Positions 26,687 through 34,391 of a stretch of DNA of 64,000 nt are shown one piece after another. The first letter of the stretch is position 1; the number at the start of each line of letters is the position of its first letter. The notes under the pieces are model-generated. The model was not told where the DNA came from. It did no database searches and worked only from the letters and a program-made list of their open reading frames with translations. The position numbers were made by a program, and so were the translations under genes. Source of the DNA: Candidatus Magasanikiibacteriota bacterium (GTDB lineage: Bacteria; Patescibacteria; ABY1; Magasanikbacterales; 2-02-FULL-50-9b); contig CAITMK010000003.1 in the NCBI GenBank assembly GCA_903893485.1, positions 1-64,000 of the forward strand. Reading direction: 5' to 3'.

Positions 26687-28708
26687 TTATTTGTTAAACG
26701 TAACTTTGCGTTTGCGCTCTTCTTTCATGTACGCCTCAAGCACATCGCCTTCCACGAGTGGTTCTTTGCCTTCGTATTTGATACCACATTCGTGGCCCGC
26801 TGGAATTTCTTTAACTTGCGTTTTACCCATTTGAGTTGAAACGATTTTACCATCAGCGATATATTCACGGTTGCGATATACACGCACCAATGAACCGCTT
26901 GGCACTTTGCCCTGGTCAACGCGACCACCAACCACCTGAACTTTTTTGTCCGTGCGGAAAATCGCGAGCGCTTTGAAGGTACCGTATTCGGTAACAATAA
27001 CTTCTGCAGGAATCATTTCGTTGAGACGAACTTCAACAAAGTTCAACAAGTCGTAAATGACCTTAAATAAGTGTACCTCGATTTTTTTGTTACGCGCAAG
27101 TTCTGCGGCACCCGGAATTGGTTGCACATGAAAACCGAACAAAAGTGCATGCTGAGATTCGGCGCGCGCAACTTCAGCTTCGGTGAAATTACCAAGGCCT
27201 TTGCCAACCACTTTAACACCAACTTCTTCGGTCTGATATTTTTCCAATGATTGCATGATTGCCTCCAAAGAACCGAGCACATCAGCTTTAACAAAAACGT
27301 TAAGCCAAATTTTCTGTTTTGTTTCTTCGCCAGATTCAACGTCTTCGGCAGATTGCGTTGCACCAATGATCGGTGCCAAAATACCTGACGCACGAGATTT
27401 TTTAACTTTTTCCGCGGTTGCTGCTTTGGACACATCCAAAATATCACCAACTTCTGGCGCAAATTTGAAACCTAAAATTTTAACCGGCATTGATGGTTTT
27501 GCATCTTCAACGAATTCGCCCAAATGATTTTTCATGGCGCGAACTGAACCGTAGAGCTGGCCATTAACTGCAAGTTCGTCGCCACGATGAAGCGTGCCAC
27601 CTTGCACCAAAATAGTTGCAACAGGGCCTTCGCCTTTGTCCACGTGCGATTCGATAACCGTACCAATTGCAGGGCGATTTGGGTTGGCGCGGATTTTGTC
27701 TGCGTCAACATCGGCAACCAATAATAAAGTTTCCAAAAGTTTGTCCACGCCCATGCCGGTCTTTGCAGAAATTGGCACGAGTGGCACATTACCGCTCCAT
27801 TCTTCAATTTGAACACCGTTGTTCGCGAGTTCTGTTTTTACTTTTTCCAAATTGATACCTTCTTTATCCATTTTGTTGAGCGCAACTACCATTGGCAATT
27901 TTGCTGCATGAATAATTTTAATTGCTTCAACGGTTTGAGGCATGACGCCGTCGTCCGCTGCAACCACAAGCACCGCAATATCTGCGATACGTGCACCACG
28001 AGAACGCATAACCGTGAACGCTTCGTGACCTGGCGTATCGATAAATGTAATGGGGCGATTATTTTTGATCACCTGGTACGCACCAATATGCTGCGTAATA
28101 CCACCGGCTTCGGTTGCGATCACGTTAGTGGTACGAATGGTGTCGAGCAATTTTGTTTTACCATGATCAACGTGACCCATGATAACAATAACTGGCGCGC
28201 GGGGCTCCAAAGATTCTTTGGTGTCAGCGTCGAGTGACGCTTGCATTTCAACAACTTGTGAAGTTGAAACTTCTGCTTCTGGTGCAGCCTCGCCTTCGGC
28301 GGTAACCGCAAAACCTAAGTCTTCAGCAATAACGGTTGCAGTATCGCGGTCGATACGTTCGTTAAGTGACGCCAAAATACCGTTCTTCATGAGCTCTGAA
28401 ATAACAGCGGTCACTGGCAACTGAAGTGCAGACGCAAAATCACGCACGGTAATGACTGCTGGCAAGGTAACCGACTTCCCTTCGGCCTTGCGAGCTTCTT
28501 TTTCGTCGATGCGCTTTTGGTCGATTGCACGACGCTGCTTTTCTTTCCAATCAGCGTACATGCGGCGCCAATCGCGAATAATGCTGTCTGCGATTTTATC
28601 GTCAACTTTAACCGCACGACGCCCAATATCGTACCCGTAGTTAGGGAGTACTTCGTAAAGTTCTTTGATTGATACACGCAGGCGGCGTGAAAGTTCGGAG
28701 ACGTTCAT
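26687..28708 (-). CDS. infB: Translation initiation factor IF-2
   Basis: A 673-residue GTPase that delivers fMet-tRNA to the ribosome and promotes subunit joining. It has a short N-terminal region with two IF2-N-type helical parts (MNVSELSRRLRVSIKELYEV; VRDFASALQLPVTAVISELM). The G domain has GHVDHGKTKLLDTIR (G1), GITQHIGAYQV (G2), DTPGHEAF (G3), NKMD (G4) and SAKTGMG (G5). Domains II-IV follow, including GQLYGSVRAMKNH and the C-terminal GHECGIKYEG. Start ATG 28708 (MNVSEL) is preferred to an upstream methionine with no homology. The long Lys-rich N-terminus of enterobacterial IF-2 is absent, as in many small genomes. Confidence 0.97.
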   Translation of the reverse strand: MNVSELSRRLRVSIKELYEVLPNYGYDIGRRAVKVDDKIADSIIRDWRRMYADWKEKQRRAIDQKRIDEKEARKAEGKSVTLPAVITVRDFASALQLPVTAVISELMKNGILASLNERIDRDTATVIAEDLGFAVTAEGEAAPEAEVSTSQVVEMQASLDADTKESLEPRAPVIVIMGHVDHGKTKLLDTIRTTNVIATEAGGITQHIGAYQVIKNNRPITFIDTPGHEAFTVMRSRGARIADIAVLVVAADDGVMPQTVEAIKIIHAAKLPMVVALNKMDKEGINLEKVKTELANNGVQIEEWSGNVPLVPISAKTGMGVDKLLETLLLVADVDADKIRANPNRPAIGTVIESHVDKGEGPVATILVQGGTLHRGDELAVNGQLYGSVRAMKNHLGEFVEDAKPSMPVKILGFKFAPEVGDILDVSKAATAEKVKKSRASGILAPIIGATQSAEDVESGEETKQKIWLNVFVKADVLGSLEAIMQSLEKYQTEEVGVKVVGKGLGNFTEAEVARAESQHALLFGFHVQPIPGAAELARNKKIEVHLFKVIYDLLNFVEVRLNEMIPAEVIVTEYGTFKALAIFRTDKKVQVVGGRVDQGKVPSGSLVRVYRNREYIADGKIVSTQMGKTQVKEIPAGHECGIKYEGKEPLVEGDVLEAYMKEERKRKVTFNK

Positions 28709-28731
28709 GGGAAGAGATTTAGAATAACGCA

Positions 28732-28760
28732 ATTTTAGTAGAAAACTACTAAAAAGTCAA
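28732..28760 (-). promoter_or_regulatory. infB promoter
   Basis: Minus strand: TTGACT (28760-28755), 17 bp, TAAAAT (28737-28732), 23 nt to the ATG, no purine-rich Shine-Dalgarno. Confidence 0.7.
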
Positions 28761-28807
28761 ATGTGTGGGCGGCAGATTCCTTTTTTGGAACCGTGTCGAT
28801 TTAAAAT

Positions 28808-28856
28808 AAAAAATCGTTCGCCCGGCCCGGAAGTGAATGGGGCCGAACGAACGATT
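28808..28856 (-). terminator. Strong intrinsic terminator of the 28868-29887 gene
   Basis: Minus strand: AATCGTTCGTTCGGCCC pairs with GGGCCGGGCGAACGATT around an 11-nt loop, followed by TTTTATTTT. Confidence 0.88.
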
Positions 28857-28867
28857 GCAGGTTGCGC

Positions 28868-29887
28868 CTAGCGCTTGTGGCGCGGCGGACGCGGTTGGTT
28901 GTGCCGTCCAGCCGCCCTTTTCAAGGACTTGGCGCGACCCTCCAAGAAGACCACCTTTTCACGCAGCAGATCCAGGGTCGGCGCATCCCGCGGCAAGAAC
29001 TCGTCGAATAGACTTTCGCGGTCCAGCTTGGACAGTTTCAATACCGCCACGGACAGTGTCCGGAGTAGCGTTTCGTGCGCGTCGCAGCGCAACTGGGCTA
29101 ACTCTGGCGTATCAGCAGTCATGGGCATTGCTTCAAGCCGTTTTACCAGGATGTTACATGACTCCACGCAGCTCCACATCGCGGTGAACGCGTCCCGCTT
29201 CTGGCCATCGAGCGCCAGCAGCAAATTCTGCTGGCGGCTGATGAGGTTGTCCACGATCAACGCGTTCGGATCACGAACCATCTTGGCCATGAAACGTGAG
29301 CCGATGAGCTGACCATGGCTTTCCATGTACCACTCGCCGAGTACGAACAGCTGACGAACAAAGTTCGTCGCGCTGGACACGCGATTGGCATTGTCGTTCA
29401 CGCGATCTTTGATCCGCAGGTAGTAGCCGCCGTCTGGATGCAGCCACACGCTCATGCGCGTGTACTTGGAGACCAGTGGCGTCCGGCCAACAGCTGTCCA
29501 CGGCTGCGCGCGATGAGGCTGCACAATCGTACCCCACCCCATGTTCACGACGAAAACGTACAGCGAATGATCATTCGTCTCATTCAGAAAATCCCAGAGC
29601 TTGTCGATCTGCTTCGCGCTGATCTGGTAGCACTCCATGCCCTGCGCGCCCCACACCACCAGCAGGTGCTTGCAAAAGTTGCTTTCGCGGTAGTGCCCGT
29701 TCAGCACCCACATGCCAAGTGCGATGGCAAGAACGCCCCAAATGGTTGAATTAACCGTAGTTCCGCTGAACAACAGACAGAGGATAAGGACAATGCCAGC
29801 ACCATACACGACTGGCCTCCGAAAACCGTTACCTTGAAAGTACTTATGATCCGCCGCCAGATATTTCTTTTCGATTTGTGGAAACAT
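28868..29887 (-). CDS. Unknown membrane-associated protein, G+C-rich cassette gene
   Basis: A 339-residue protein without a recognised family. Start ATG 29887 (MFPQIEKKYLAADH) is chosen because GAGGCGGTGAG precedes it. Residues about 25-65 hold two membrane segments (VVYGAGIVLILCLLFSG; IWGVLAIALGMWVLNG). The rest is soluble, with Trp/Gly-rich WGTIVQPHRAQPWTAVGR, WLHPDGGYYLRIKDRVND and long amphipathic helices, ending in a very basic tail (GRHNQPRPPRHKR). The cytoplasmic part could bind nucleic acid or another polyanion, but that is a guess. It is monocistronic, with its own promoter and terminator, and more G+C-rich than lemA-htpX and infB. Confidence 0.78.
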   Translation of the reverse strand: MFPQIEKKYLAADHKYFQGNGFRRPVVYGAGIVLILCLLFSGTTVNSTIWGVLAIALGMWVLNGHYRESNFCKHLLVVWGAQGMECYQISAKQIDKLWDFLNETNDHSLYVFVVNMGWGTIVQPHRAQPWTAVGRTPLVSKYTRMSVWLHPDGGYYLRIKDRVNDNANRVSSATNFVRQLFVLGEWYMESHGQLIGSRFMAKMVRDPNALIVDNLISRQQNLLLALDGQKRDAFTAMWSCVESCNILVKRLEAMPMTADTPELAQLRCDAHETLLRTLSVAVLKLSKLDRESLFDEFLPRDAPTLDLLREKVVFLEGRAKSLKRAAGRHNQPRPPRHKR

Positions 29888-29926
29888 GGAACTCACCGCC
29901 TCGCGAGCGCAAAATGCGCTTGCCAC

Positions 29927-29955
29927 AGCCTGCCACAAAATGGGCAAACAGTCAA
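29927..29955 (-). promoter_or_regulatory. Promoter of the 28868-29887 gene
   Basis: Minus strand: TTGACT (29955-29950), 17 bp, CAGGCT (weak -10). The -35 box lies 6 bp from the -35 box of the divergent lemA promoter. Confidence 0.5.
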
Positions 29956-29961
29956 TACGAC

Positions 29962-29989
29962 TTGACGCGCCACACCGCGGTGCTATATT
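29962..29989 (+). promoter_or_regulatory. lemA-htpX promoter
   Basis: TTGACG (29962-29967), 16 bp, TATATT (29984-29989), 21 nt to the ATG. Two further -10-like boxes (TATACT 29993, TATAAT 30005) lie between. Confidence 0.6.
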
Positions 29990-30010
29990 ACCTATACTTA
30001 ACTTTATAAT

Positions 30011-30565
30011 ATGACACCAAGCATTATTTTTCTGATCGTCGTTATTGTAATCGTTTTGTGGGTTATCATGGCCTACAACGGTTTAGTCACGGGCCGCAAT
30101 CGCGTTGCCGAAAGTTGGTCAGACATCGACGTACAATTAAAACGTCGCTACGATTTGATTCCAAATTTGGTTGAAACTGTAAAAGGCTACGCCGCACACG
30201 AACAAGGCACGTTGGAAAAAGTAATTGCCGCACGCAACGCCGCAATGAATGCGGGCAGCGACATGCAAACAAAATTGGCCGCAGAAAATAATTTGTCGAG
30301 TACGTTGAAATCCATTTTTGCATTGTCAGAAAGTTACCCAGACTTAAAAGCAAACACCAATTTTTTGCGCTTACAAGATGAACTTGCTGACACCGAAAAT
30401 AAAATTCAAGCTGCTCGCCGTTTTTACAATGGCAACACACGTGAATTCAATACCTCACTCCAAACATTTCCAACCAGCATAATCGCCGGTTTGTTTCATT
30501 TCACTCCACGCGATTTTTTTGAAGCAGCCGCAGGCGAACGCGAAAACGTGCAGGTGAAATTCTAG
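30011..30565 (+). CDS. lemA: LemA family membrane protein
   Basis: A 184-residue protein with one N-terminal membrane helix (IIFLIVVIVIVLWVIMAYNG), then the LemA four-helix domain: RVAESWSDIDVQLKRRYDL, IPNLVETVKGYAAHE, and QLLQD-type helix LRLQDELADTENKIQAARR. It ends with the conserved YNGNTREFNTSLQTFPTSII. LemA proteins are scaffolds of unclear function that are very often paired with an HtpX protease, as here: htpX begins 2 nt downstream. It is placed in the inner membrane with the domain probably outside. Start as given; no Shine-Dalgarno. Confidence 0.95.
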   Translation: MTPSIIFLIVVIVIVLWVIMAYNGLVTGRNRVAESWSDIDVQLKRRYDLIPNLVETVKGYAAHEQGTLEKVIAARNAAMNAGSDMQTKLAAENNLSSTLKSIFALSESYPDLKANTNFLRLQDELADTENKIQAARRFYNGNTREFNTSLQTFPTSIIAGLFHFTPRDFFEAAAGERENVQVKF

Positions 30566-30566
30566 T

Positions 30567-31454
30567 ATGCAGATGTATTCGCAGATTGATGCGAACAAAC
30601 GCCGCACCGCAATTTTGATTGCGGTGTTTGGTGTATTTTTAATTGCAGTTGGTTATGCGTGGAGCGCGTGGAGCGGGTCCGATCCAACTACCACCGTTGG
30701 CATTGCAATTATTATTTCCGTTGCCATGTCACTGTTTAGTTATTACAGCGGCGATAAAGTTGCGCTAACCGCAAGCGGTGCACGCGCCATTACCAAAGAA
30801 GAAAATCCGTACGCCTATCGCTTAGTTGAAAATGTTTGTATTGCAGCCGGTTTAAAACCCGTGCCAAAAGTGTATATCATCGAAGATCCGGCGATCAACG
30901 CGTTTGCCTGTGGCCGCGATCCGTTGCATGCATCAATCGCCATCACCACGGGCGCAATTCAAAATTTGGAAAACGAAGAATTAGAAGGCGTGATTGCACA
31001 CGAAGTCTCGCACATCATGAATTACGATGTACGTGTGATGACATTGGTCGTTGTTTTGGTAGGTGCGATTGCCCTGCTCGCGCAGATGGCGCGCTTTGGT
31101 GGCGGTCGTCGCCGCAGCAACAATGATGGCGGTGGTGTGCTCGCAATTATTGGCTTGATTTTTATTTTACTGTCGCCGCTCATTGCGCAACTCATTCAAC
31201 TTGCAATTTCTCGCAAGCGTGAATATTTAGCTGATGCATCCGGCGCGCTGCTTACACGTTACCCCGAAGGTTTGGCACGCGCACTTGAAAAAATTGAAGC
31301 ACATAACCAACCAATGGCGCGGGCCAATTCTGCCACCGCACATTTATTTTTTGATTCGCCATATCGCCGCGTGGGAAAAAAGATCTCAGGATTATTTTCA
31401 ACGCATCCACCGATCGAAGAGCGAATTGCAGAACTCCGTGCCATGACTAAATAA
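30567..31454 (+). CDS. htpX: HtpX membrane zinc metalloprotease
   Basis: A 295-residue M48B protease for quality control of membrane proteins. It has two N-terminal membrane helices, YIIEDPAINAFACGRDP, the zinc motif GVIAHEVSHIMNYD (HExxH), two more hydrophobic segments around a Gly/Arg/Ser-rich loop, and the third zinc ligand region KREYLADASGA. It ends with THPPIEERI, the family's C-terminal signature. It is co-transcribed with lemA. Confidence 0.95.
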   Translation: MQMYSQIDANKRRTAILIAVFGVFLIAVGYAWSAWSGSDPTTTVGIAIIISVAMSLFSYYSGDKVALTASGARAITKEENPYAYRLVENVCIAAGLKPVPKVYIIEDPAINAFACGRDPLHASIAITTGAIQNLENEELEGVIAHEVSHIMNYDVRVMTLVVVLVGAIALLAQMARFGGGRRRSNNDGGGVLAIIGLIFILLSPLIAQLIQLAISRKREYLADASGALLTRYPEGLARALEKIEAHNQPMARANSATAHLFFDSPYRRVGKKISGLFSTHPPIEERIAELRAMTK

Positions 31455-31493
31455 AAAAACACAGCCACATCCAGGGTTCTGGAGGGCTGCGTG
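31453..31493 (-). terminator. Intrinsic terminator of the 31524-32120 gene (may also serve htpX)
   Basis: Minus strand: CACGCAGCC and TCCAG pair with CTGGA and GGCTGTGT, followed by a run of seven T. It overlaps the htpX stop codon, so the two genes converge on it. Confidence 0.8.
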
Positions 31494-31523
31494 CACATGG
31501 TGCTTTTTTCGCGGTTCGCGCGA

Positions 31524-32120
31524 CTATGGCTTCTCGGGGTCAAACTCCTTGTCGAGCGCCGCGAGACGTTTGGCGTCCGGCAGCGGAATGGTCCCGGACG
31601 CGCCGAGCACCGCGAACAGGTTGCGCCAGTTGACCTCGCTTTCGCCGCCTGGGAGTTGTTCTGGGGCCAATGCGGTCATCGTCGCCGGACCGATCATGAG
31701 GTTGCGATGATCTCCTTTCAGATCTTCCTCAAGATTACCGCTGTCCAGGAGCTCGTCGTCCGTGAATGTCACGGCAACGGGAAATCCGTGCAGGGTCGGC
31801 ATCATCTTCACCTGAATCCGGCCGTGCATGCCGAACAGCACCTCAACTTTGACCACATCCTTCGGGTGGATTGCGGTCATGAGGCCGTCGAGCTTGACTT
31901 CCGTCAGCGCGAGATTGCTCACCGCCGATTCACTTCGCAGCCGCCACCGCACGCGTTCATCAGCGTCGGTATACACCCGCAGCCGCCGAATGAGGTAGCA
32001 GGCCCACTTCAGGGCGAGCATCGTGTCCGGTGGCAAACTGAGCACCGCCATGGGTCCGCCGCACGGCACACCCAAACCGGCACCGCCAAAGGCAATTCCG
32101 AGATTCAAAAATTCACGCAT
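31524..32120 (-). CDS. Unknown 198-residue protein, G+C-rich cassette gene
   Basis: No family recognised. Start ATG 32120 (MREFLNLGIAFGGAG) has AAGGAGG 8 nt upstream. The N-terminus is Gly-rich and mildly hydrophobic (LGVPCGGPMAVLSLPP). It is followed by a basic helix WACYLIRRLRVYTDADERV, a beta-rich middle (VVKVEVLFGMHGRIQVKMM) and an acidic stretch DDELLDSGNLEEDLKGDH. No signal peptide or clear membrane span. The context is monocistronic and flanked by its own promoter and terminator between htpX and an nrnA-like gene. It is noticeably G+C-rich. Function unknown. Confidence 0.75.
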   Translation of the reverse strand: MREFLNLGIAFGGAGLGVPCGGPMAVLSLPPDTMLALKWACYLIRRLRVYTDADERVRWRLRSESAVSNLALTEVKLDGLMTAIHPKDVVKVEVLFGMHGRIQVKMMPTLHGFPVAVTFTDDELLDSGNLEEDLKGDHRNLMIGPATMTALAPEQLPGGESEVNWRNLFAVLGASGTIPLPDAKRLAALDKEFDPEKP

Positions 32121-32154
32121 CGATTTTCCTCCTTGTGAACTTGTCACGCGCATA

Positions 32155-32183
32155 TTTGTATCACAAAAGAGCCGCCAAGTCAA
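32155..32183 (-). promoter_or_regulatory. Consensus promoter of the 31524-32120 gene
   Basis: Minus strand: TTGACT (32183-32178), exactly 17 bp, TACAAA (32160-32155). The -35 box is 7 bp from the divergent nrnA-like promoter's -35 box. Confidence 0.75.
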
Positions 32184-32190
32184 GGTAGCA

Positions 32191-32219
32191 TTGACAGCCC
32201 GCCGCTTGCCGGGTAAGAT
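32191..32219 (+). promoter_or_regulatory. Promoter of the nrnA-like gene
   Basis: TTGACA, 17 bp, TAAGAT, then 12 nt to the ATG: short-leader or leaderless type, no Shine-Dalgarno. Confidence 0.75.
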
Positions 32220-32231
32220 ACTCTATTCTCT

Positions 32232-33203
32232 ATGCAGCAACTGGCTCATCAAATTCACGCGCATTTGACCACGCATGCCAAGCGTGTTGTTGTGGTTCCG
32301 CACAAAAACCCTGATGGTGATACGCTGGGCGCGGCCACTGCTTTTTTGGAATATTTGCGCGCCAATAATGTGCAGGCAACGTTGTGGTGTAAAACTGCCG
32401 CAAGTGTAGCACTGCAATTTTTGCCAAACGCACACGAGCTAAAAAGTGACCCGGCGATTTGGGAGCGCGAGCAATTTGATACGGTTTGTTTTTTTGATGC
32501 TGGCGATATTATTTTTGCGGGTGCTGCCGATGCAATGCAGCTCCTTCGCACACGTCCAACAATTATAAATTTTGATCATCATTTTACCAACAAAAAATTT
32601 GGCATTTATAATTTTGTCGATACTGCCGCAGCAAGTACCACAGAAGTTTTATATAATTATTTTGGAATTGTTGGCGGCAAAATTACCGCACCAATTGCAA
32701 CATCACTGCTCGCGGGCCTCATGACGGACACGGGGAATTTTTCTAATCCCGCAACAACAGAAACAGCCCTTGCCGCAGGCGCCATGCTGGTGCGCGCGGG
32801 TGGCAATTACGCGGCAATTTTGGGTTACACGTATCGCAACAAAACAACCGACGGATTAAAATTATGGGGCACCGCGTTGTCTCGATTAATTATTAAGCCG
32901 GAAATGGATTTAGCCTATACCGTAATTACGCGCGCCGACATGGCAGGTCTTAAAGTTTCCGATAATGATGTTGAGGGCGTTTCAAATTTTATGGTTGCGC
33001 TTGGCGAGGCAAAAATTATTATGGTGCTCAAGGAAACGCAAGATGGATTTGTAAAAGGAAGTTTGCGCACCACGCATGAAGGCGTTGATGTGTCCGAGAT
33101 GGCCGCACAGTTTGGTGGCGGCGGACACAAGAAAGCGTCAGGGTTTTCTGTAAAAGGAAAACTTGAAATGAAGGGTGGTGATTGGATAATCGTCACTGAA
33201 TAA
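32232..33203 (+). CDS. nrnA: DHH-family phosphoesterase (NrnA-like oligoribonuclease / pAp phosphatase)
   Basis: A 323-residue DHH/DHHA1 protein. Metal motifs: VVPHKNPDGDTLGAA (motif I), CFFDAGD (motif II), NFDHHFTNKKFG (DHH, motif III) and GLMTDTGNF (motif IV). The C-terminal DHHA1 substrate-binding domain ends with AAQFGGGGHKKASGF. NrnA-type enzymes finish RNA decay by hydrolysing nanoRNAs and often dephosphorylate pAp; related proteins degrade cyclic dinucleotides. No PAS or GGDEF part is present, so NrnA is favoured over GdpP. Leaderless-type start. Confidence 0.88.
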   Translation: MQQLAHQIHAHLTTHAKRVVVVPHKNPDGDTLGAATAFLEYLRANNVQATLWCKTAASVALQFLPNAHELKSDPAIWEREQFDTVCFFDAGDIIFAGAADAMQLLRTRPTIINFDHHFTNKKFGIYNFVDTAAASTTEVLYNYFGIVGGKITAPIATSLLAGLMTDTGNFSNPATTETALAAGAMLVRAGGNYAAILGYTYRNKTTDGLKLWGTALSRLIIKPEMDLAYTVITRADMAGLKVSDNDVEGVSNFMVALGEAKIIMVLKETQDGFVKGSLRTTHEGVDVSEMAAQFGGGGHKKASGFSVKGKLEMKGGDWIIVTE

Positions 33204-33214
33204 TTTTTACCCCT

Positions 33215-33323
33215 CAAGGACGCGTGTCAGTTTGCCCTGCGGCAAACTGCGCTCAACCTCGGCGCGGGCTCGTCTTGGCTGCGCCAAGACACCGGCCCGC
33301 CGCGCCTCCGGACGGTCCTTGAT
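33215..33323. repeat. Three-way palindromic element upstream of clpP
   Basis: Outer stem TCAAGGAC (33215-33222) / GTCCTTGA (33316-33323) encloses two hairpins. The first is CAGTTTGCC-CTGC-GGCAAACTG. The second is a long arm GGCGCGGGC with inner GTCTTGGC-TGC-GCCAAGAC. It fills most of the 158-bp gap between the nrnA-like gene and the clpP promoter and is G+C-rich. No T-run follows, so it is not a plain terminator. Confidence 0.8.
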
Positions 33324-33352
33324 GGACAAAAACTATCCGCCGATGTAATCTA
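33324..33352 (+). promoter_or_regulatory. clpP promoter (leaderless type)
   Basis: TGGACA, 17 bp, TAATCT, then 9 nt to the ATG. Starts right after the palindromic element. Confidence 0.65.
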
Positions 33353-33361
33353 ATCATATCT

Positions 33362-33955
33362 ATGTCTTCCAATTCTACATTCATGATCCCAACGGTAATT
33401 GAAAAAACAACGAACGGCGAACGTGCCTACGATATTTATTCTCGCCTTTTAAAAGATCGCATTATTTTTTTGGGCACCGAAATTAATGACGATGTTGCAA
33501 ATTCCGTGATTGCGCAATTGTTATTTTTAGAAAGCCAAGACAAATCAAAAGATATTAAATTGTATATCAACTCACCTGGTGGTTCCGTTTCTGCAGGTCT
33601 CGCGATTTTTGACACCATGAATTTTGTGGCGCCAGATATTTCAACCATTTGTATCGGCATGGCCGCTTCCATGGGCGCAGTTTTACTTTCAAGCGGCGCG
33701 CCAGGCAAACGCTTTGCGCTGCCAAACGCTGAAGTCATGATTCACCAAGTTTTAGGCGGCTCCGAGGGCCAAGCATCGGACATCAAAATTCGCACCGAGC
33801 ATATTTTGAAAACAAAAAACCGTTTGAACGAAATTTTGGCAGCAAACACCAAGCAGTCCTTCGAAAAAATCGAACGCGATACTGACCGTGATTATTACCT
33901 ATCCGCCACCGACGCCGCAGCGTACGGATTAATTGACAAAGTAATCACAAAATAA
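33362..33955 (+). CDS. clpP: ATP-dependent Clp protease proteolytic subunit
   Basis: A 197-residue serine protease that forms the tetradecameric chamber. Motifs: RIIFLGTEINDDVANSVIAQ, LYINSPGGSVSAGLAIFD, the nucleophile region CIGMAASMGAVLLSSGA (Ser), the His region NAEVMIHQ, and the catalytic Asp region ERDTDRDYYLSATDAAAYG. The short N-terminal propeptide is typical. A matching ClpC-type AAA+ partner is encoded at 57518-60037. It is monocistronic, with a hairpin terminator just downstream. Confidence 0.97.
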   Translation: MSSNSTFMIPTVIEKTTNGERAYDIYSRLLKDRIIFLGTEINDDVANSVIAQLLFLESQDKSKDIKLYINSPGGSVSAGLAIFDTMNFVAPDISTICIGMAASMGAVLLSSGAPGKRFALPNAEVMIHQVLGGSEGQASDIKIRTEHILKTKNRLNEILAANTKQSFEKIERDTDRDYYLSATDAAAYGLIDKVITK

Positions 33956-33987
33956 TTCGAGGCAAGAATTTCAAACTATTTGAAAAG

Positions 33988-34015
33988 CCTGGGCTTGCCC
34001 AGGTCTTTTTGTTTT
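33988..34015 (+). terminator. clpP intrinsic terminator
   Basis: CCTGGGC-TT-GCCCAGG followed by TCTTTTTGTTTTT. The T-run forms part of the outer stem of the palindromic element at 34002-34144. Confidence 0.88.
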
Positions 34016-34144
34016 TCACGAAGGGGTCATCCGCAGGCATGGCGGGCCGGTGCCGCGCAGCATGCGCGGCGAGCCATGCCGAGGTCGAGCGTGATTTCCC
34101 GCCGGGGAAATCGACGCGACCCCTTCGAGGAAAACAAAAAGACC
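34002..34144. repeat. Large multi-arm palindromic element between clpP and the ncRNA/vanW
   Basis: A 27-bp outer stem (34002-34028 with 34118-34144, 25 of 27 paired) encloses two hairpins. Arm 1 is GGCATGGC / GCCATGCC with inner GCCGCGC / GCGCGGC. Arm 2 is GATTTCCC-GCCG-GGGAAATC with flanking GGTCG / CGACC pairs. The outer stem is built from the T-runs of two facing terminators. Confidence 0.85.
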
Positions 34145-34160
34145 CAGATTGCTCTGGATC
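34131..34160 (-). terminator. Terminator of the putative ncRNA / vanW operon
   Basis: Stem GATCCAGA / TCTGGGTC (one G-U pair), loop GCAA, followed by TTTTTGTTTT on the minus strand. Confidence 0.85.
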
Positions 34161-34322
34161 TTTCAAAACTTTATACGTAGAAATTCGCGCTCAAGAAGAT
34201 TTTTCCGAGATGGATTCGAGCAATAAAGCCCGAATGCCCCTTCGGGAAAAATCTCCATGCTTGTCGTGAGCGCGAGTTACTAAGCACAAACTTTGTCTCG
34301 GGTCATCTGGTGACCTCTCGGA
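34131..34322 (-). ncRNA. Putative structured small RNA of about 190 nt, family not recognised
   Basis: A minus-strand transcription unit without an ORF, lying between the vanW stop and clpP. A consensus promoter (34357-34329) predicts a start near 34322. A terminator hairpin GATCCAGA-GCAA-TCTGGGTC with TTTTTG ends it near 34131. Inside are hairpin GGTCA-CCAGA-TGACC and a nested long hairpin: CGCGCTCA / TGAGCGCG, then AGATTTTTCC / GGAAAAATCT, then ATTCG / CGAAT. Size and bulged rod-like shape resemble 6S RNA, but I cannot assign it. It could alternatively be the vanW 3' UTR. Confidence 0.55.
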
Positions 34323-34328
34323 CGGTGA

Positions 34329-34357
34329 AATATACCCTATAGCGGGTTCTTTGTCAA
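34329..34357 (-). promoter_or_regulatory. Consensus promoter inside the vanW 3' region, driving the putative ncRNA
   Basis: Minus strand: TTGACA (34357-34352), exactly 17 bp, TATATT (34334-34329). No ORF of any size follows on this strand before the terminator. Confidence 0.65.
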
Positions 34358-34391
34358 GTGGATAAATATTCGCCCTATTTTTAGCTAAAAA

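Noticed and set aside
34178..34320. tmRNA, RNase P RNA or SRP RNA at the vanW-clpP gap
   Set aside because: None of the conserved sequences of these RNAs (tRNA-like ends and tag frame, P4 core, GNRA-type SRP loop) could be seen, so only a generic ncRNA is reported.
33957..34391. Small genes in the 435-bp gap downstream of clpP
   Set aside because: Short frames here are interrupted by palindromes and terminators and have no recognisable product; the gap is explained by two terminators, a palindromic element and a putative RNA gene.
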